The position numbers and the translations under genes are program-made. Source: Actinomycetes bacterium (GTDB lineage: Bacteria; Actinomycetota; Actinomycetes; Propionibacteriales; Nocardioidaceae). From it: a DNA stretch of 64,000 nucleotides. Below are positions 63,983 to 64,000 of this stretch, in pieces. Every line of letters starts with the position of its first letter. Positions within the stretch are counted from its first letter, which is position 1. The stretch spans positions 25,048-89,047 of the forward strand of contig JAEWXC010000017.1 in the NCBI GenBank assembly GCA_023396115.1, read 5' to 3'. The notes below the pieces were generated by a model, which worked only from the letters and a program-made list of their open reading frames with translations, was not told where the DNA came from and searched no databases.

Positions 63983-64000
63983 CGGCGGCCCATAACCCAC

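Overview
The window is high-GC, densely packed actinobacterial chromosome. GTG starts are frequent, neighbouring genes often overlap by ATGA or GTGA, and many start codons sit 6-8 bases behind a TANNNT-like -10 box, as expected for leaderless transcripts. Gene content points to an aerobic, menaquinone-using actinobacterium, probably of the Nocardioides type: a three-subunit SdhCAB with a one-piece cytochrome b, a two-subunit B12-dependent methylmalonyl-CoA mutase with MeaB, HtaA haem proteins and an actinobacterial Tad pilus. The genus is an inference from gene order and protein character, not a database result.

Layout. 1-772: start of a VOC-family gene and a LeuE-type exporter. 845-1654: purine nucleoside phosphorylase. 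1756-9669: haem-iron island, with two HtaA-type surface proteins, a third anchored surface protein and the HmuTUV importer on the minus strand, divergent from haem oxygenase across a DtxR/IdeR-like box. 9775-11944: thiol peroxidase, then a 13E12-type HNH protein behind a perfect LexA (SOS) box. 12053-19910: phosphosugar mutase, a short AMP-binding enzyme, a frameshifted thiolase, a PH-like membrane protein, deoxyribose-phosphate aldolase and two aldehyde dehydrogenases (the second lacks the catalytic half). 19968-36046: Tad/Flp pilus island bounded by two VWA surface proteins. 36167-45152: DUF192, YchJ-like, P-loop kinase, solute-binding/VWA fusion, C39-like protein, adenosine deaminase, hydrolase, secreted nuclease-like protein and thymidine phosphorylase. 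45297-53169: small secreted protein, cytidine deaminase, BMP-family nucleoside ABC importer and an M20 amidohydrolase. 53284-55150: lipoprotein and Ca-binding repeat protein. 55253-60182: mutA-mutB-meaB. 60374-63941: sdhCAB, behind a second IdeR-like box.

How it works together. punA, deoC, add, deoA, cdd, the BMP ABC transporter, the phosphomutase and the M20 hydrolase form a nucleoside uptake and salvage set next to succinate dehydrogenase; the same set lies together in Mycobacterium tuberculosis (recalled). Nucleosides enter, are deaminated and phosphorolysed, and deoxyribose 5-phosphate is split by DeoC, giving acetaldehyde that the adjacent dehydrogenase can oxidise. The haem and pilus islands look inserted into this core.

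The most unusual material is the pilus island. It encodes a 458-residue protein with a normal Flp prepilin N-terminus on a very large beta-rich body, a CpaE/TadZ ATPase fused to a pseudopilin with its own candidate processing site, and an unrecognised zinc-ribbon protein as first gene. Its divergent control region holds a 12-bp tandem repeat. No prepilin peptidase gene is visible in the window. No tRNA, rRNA, CRISPR array or insertion sequence was recognised.
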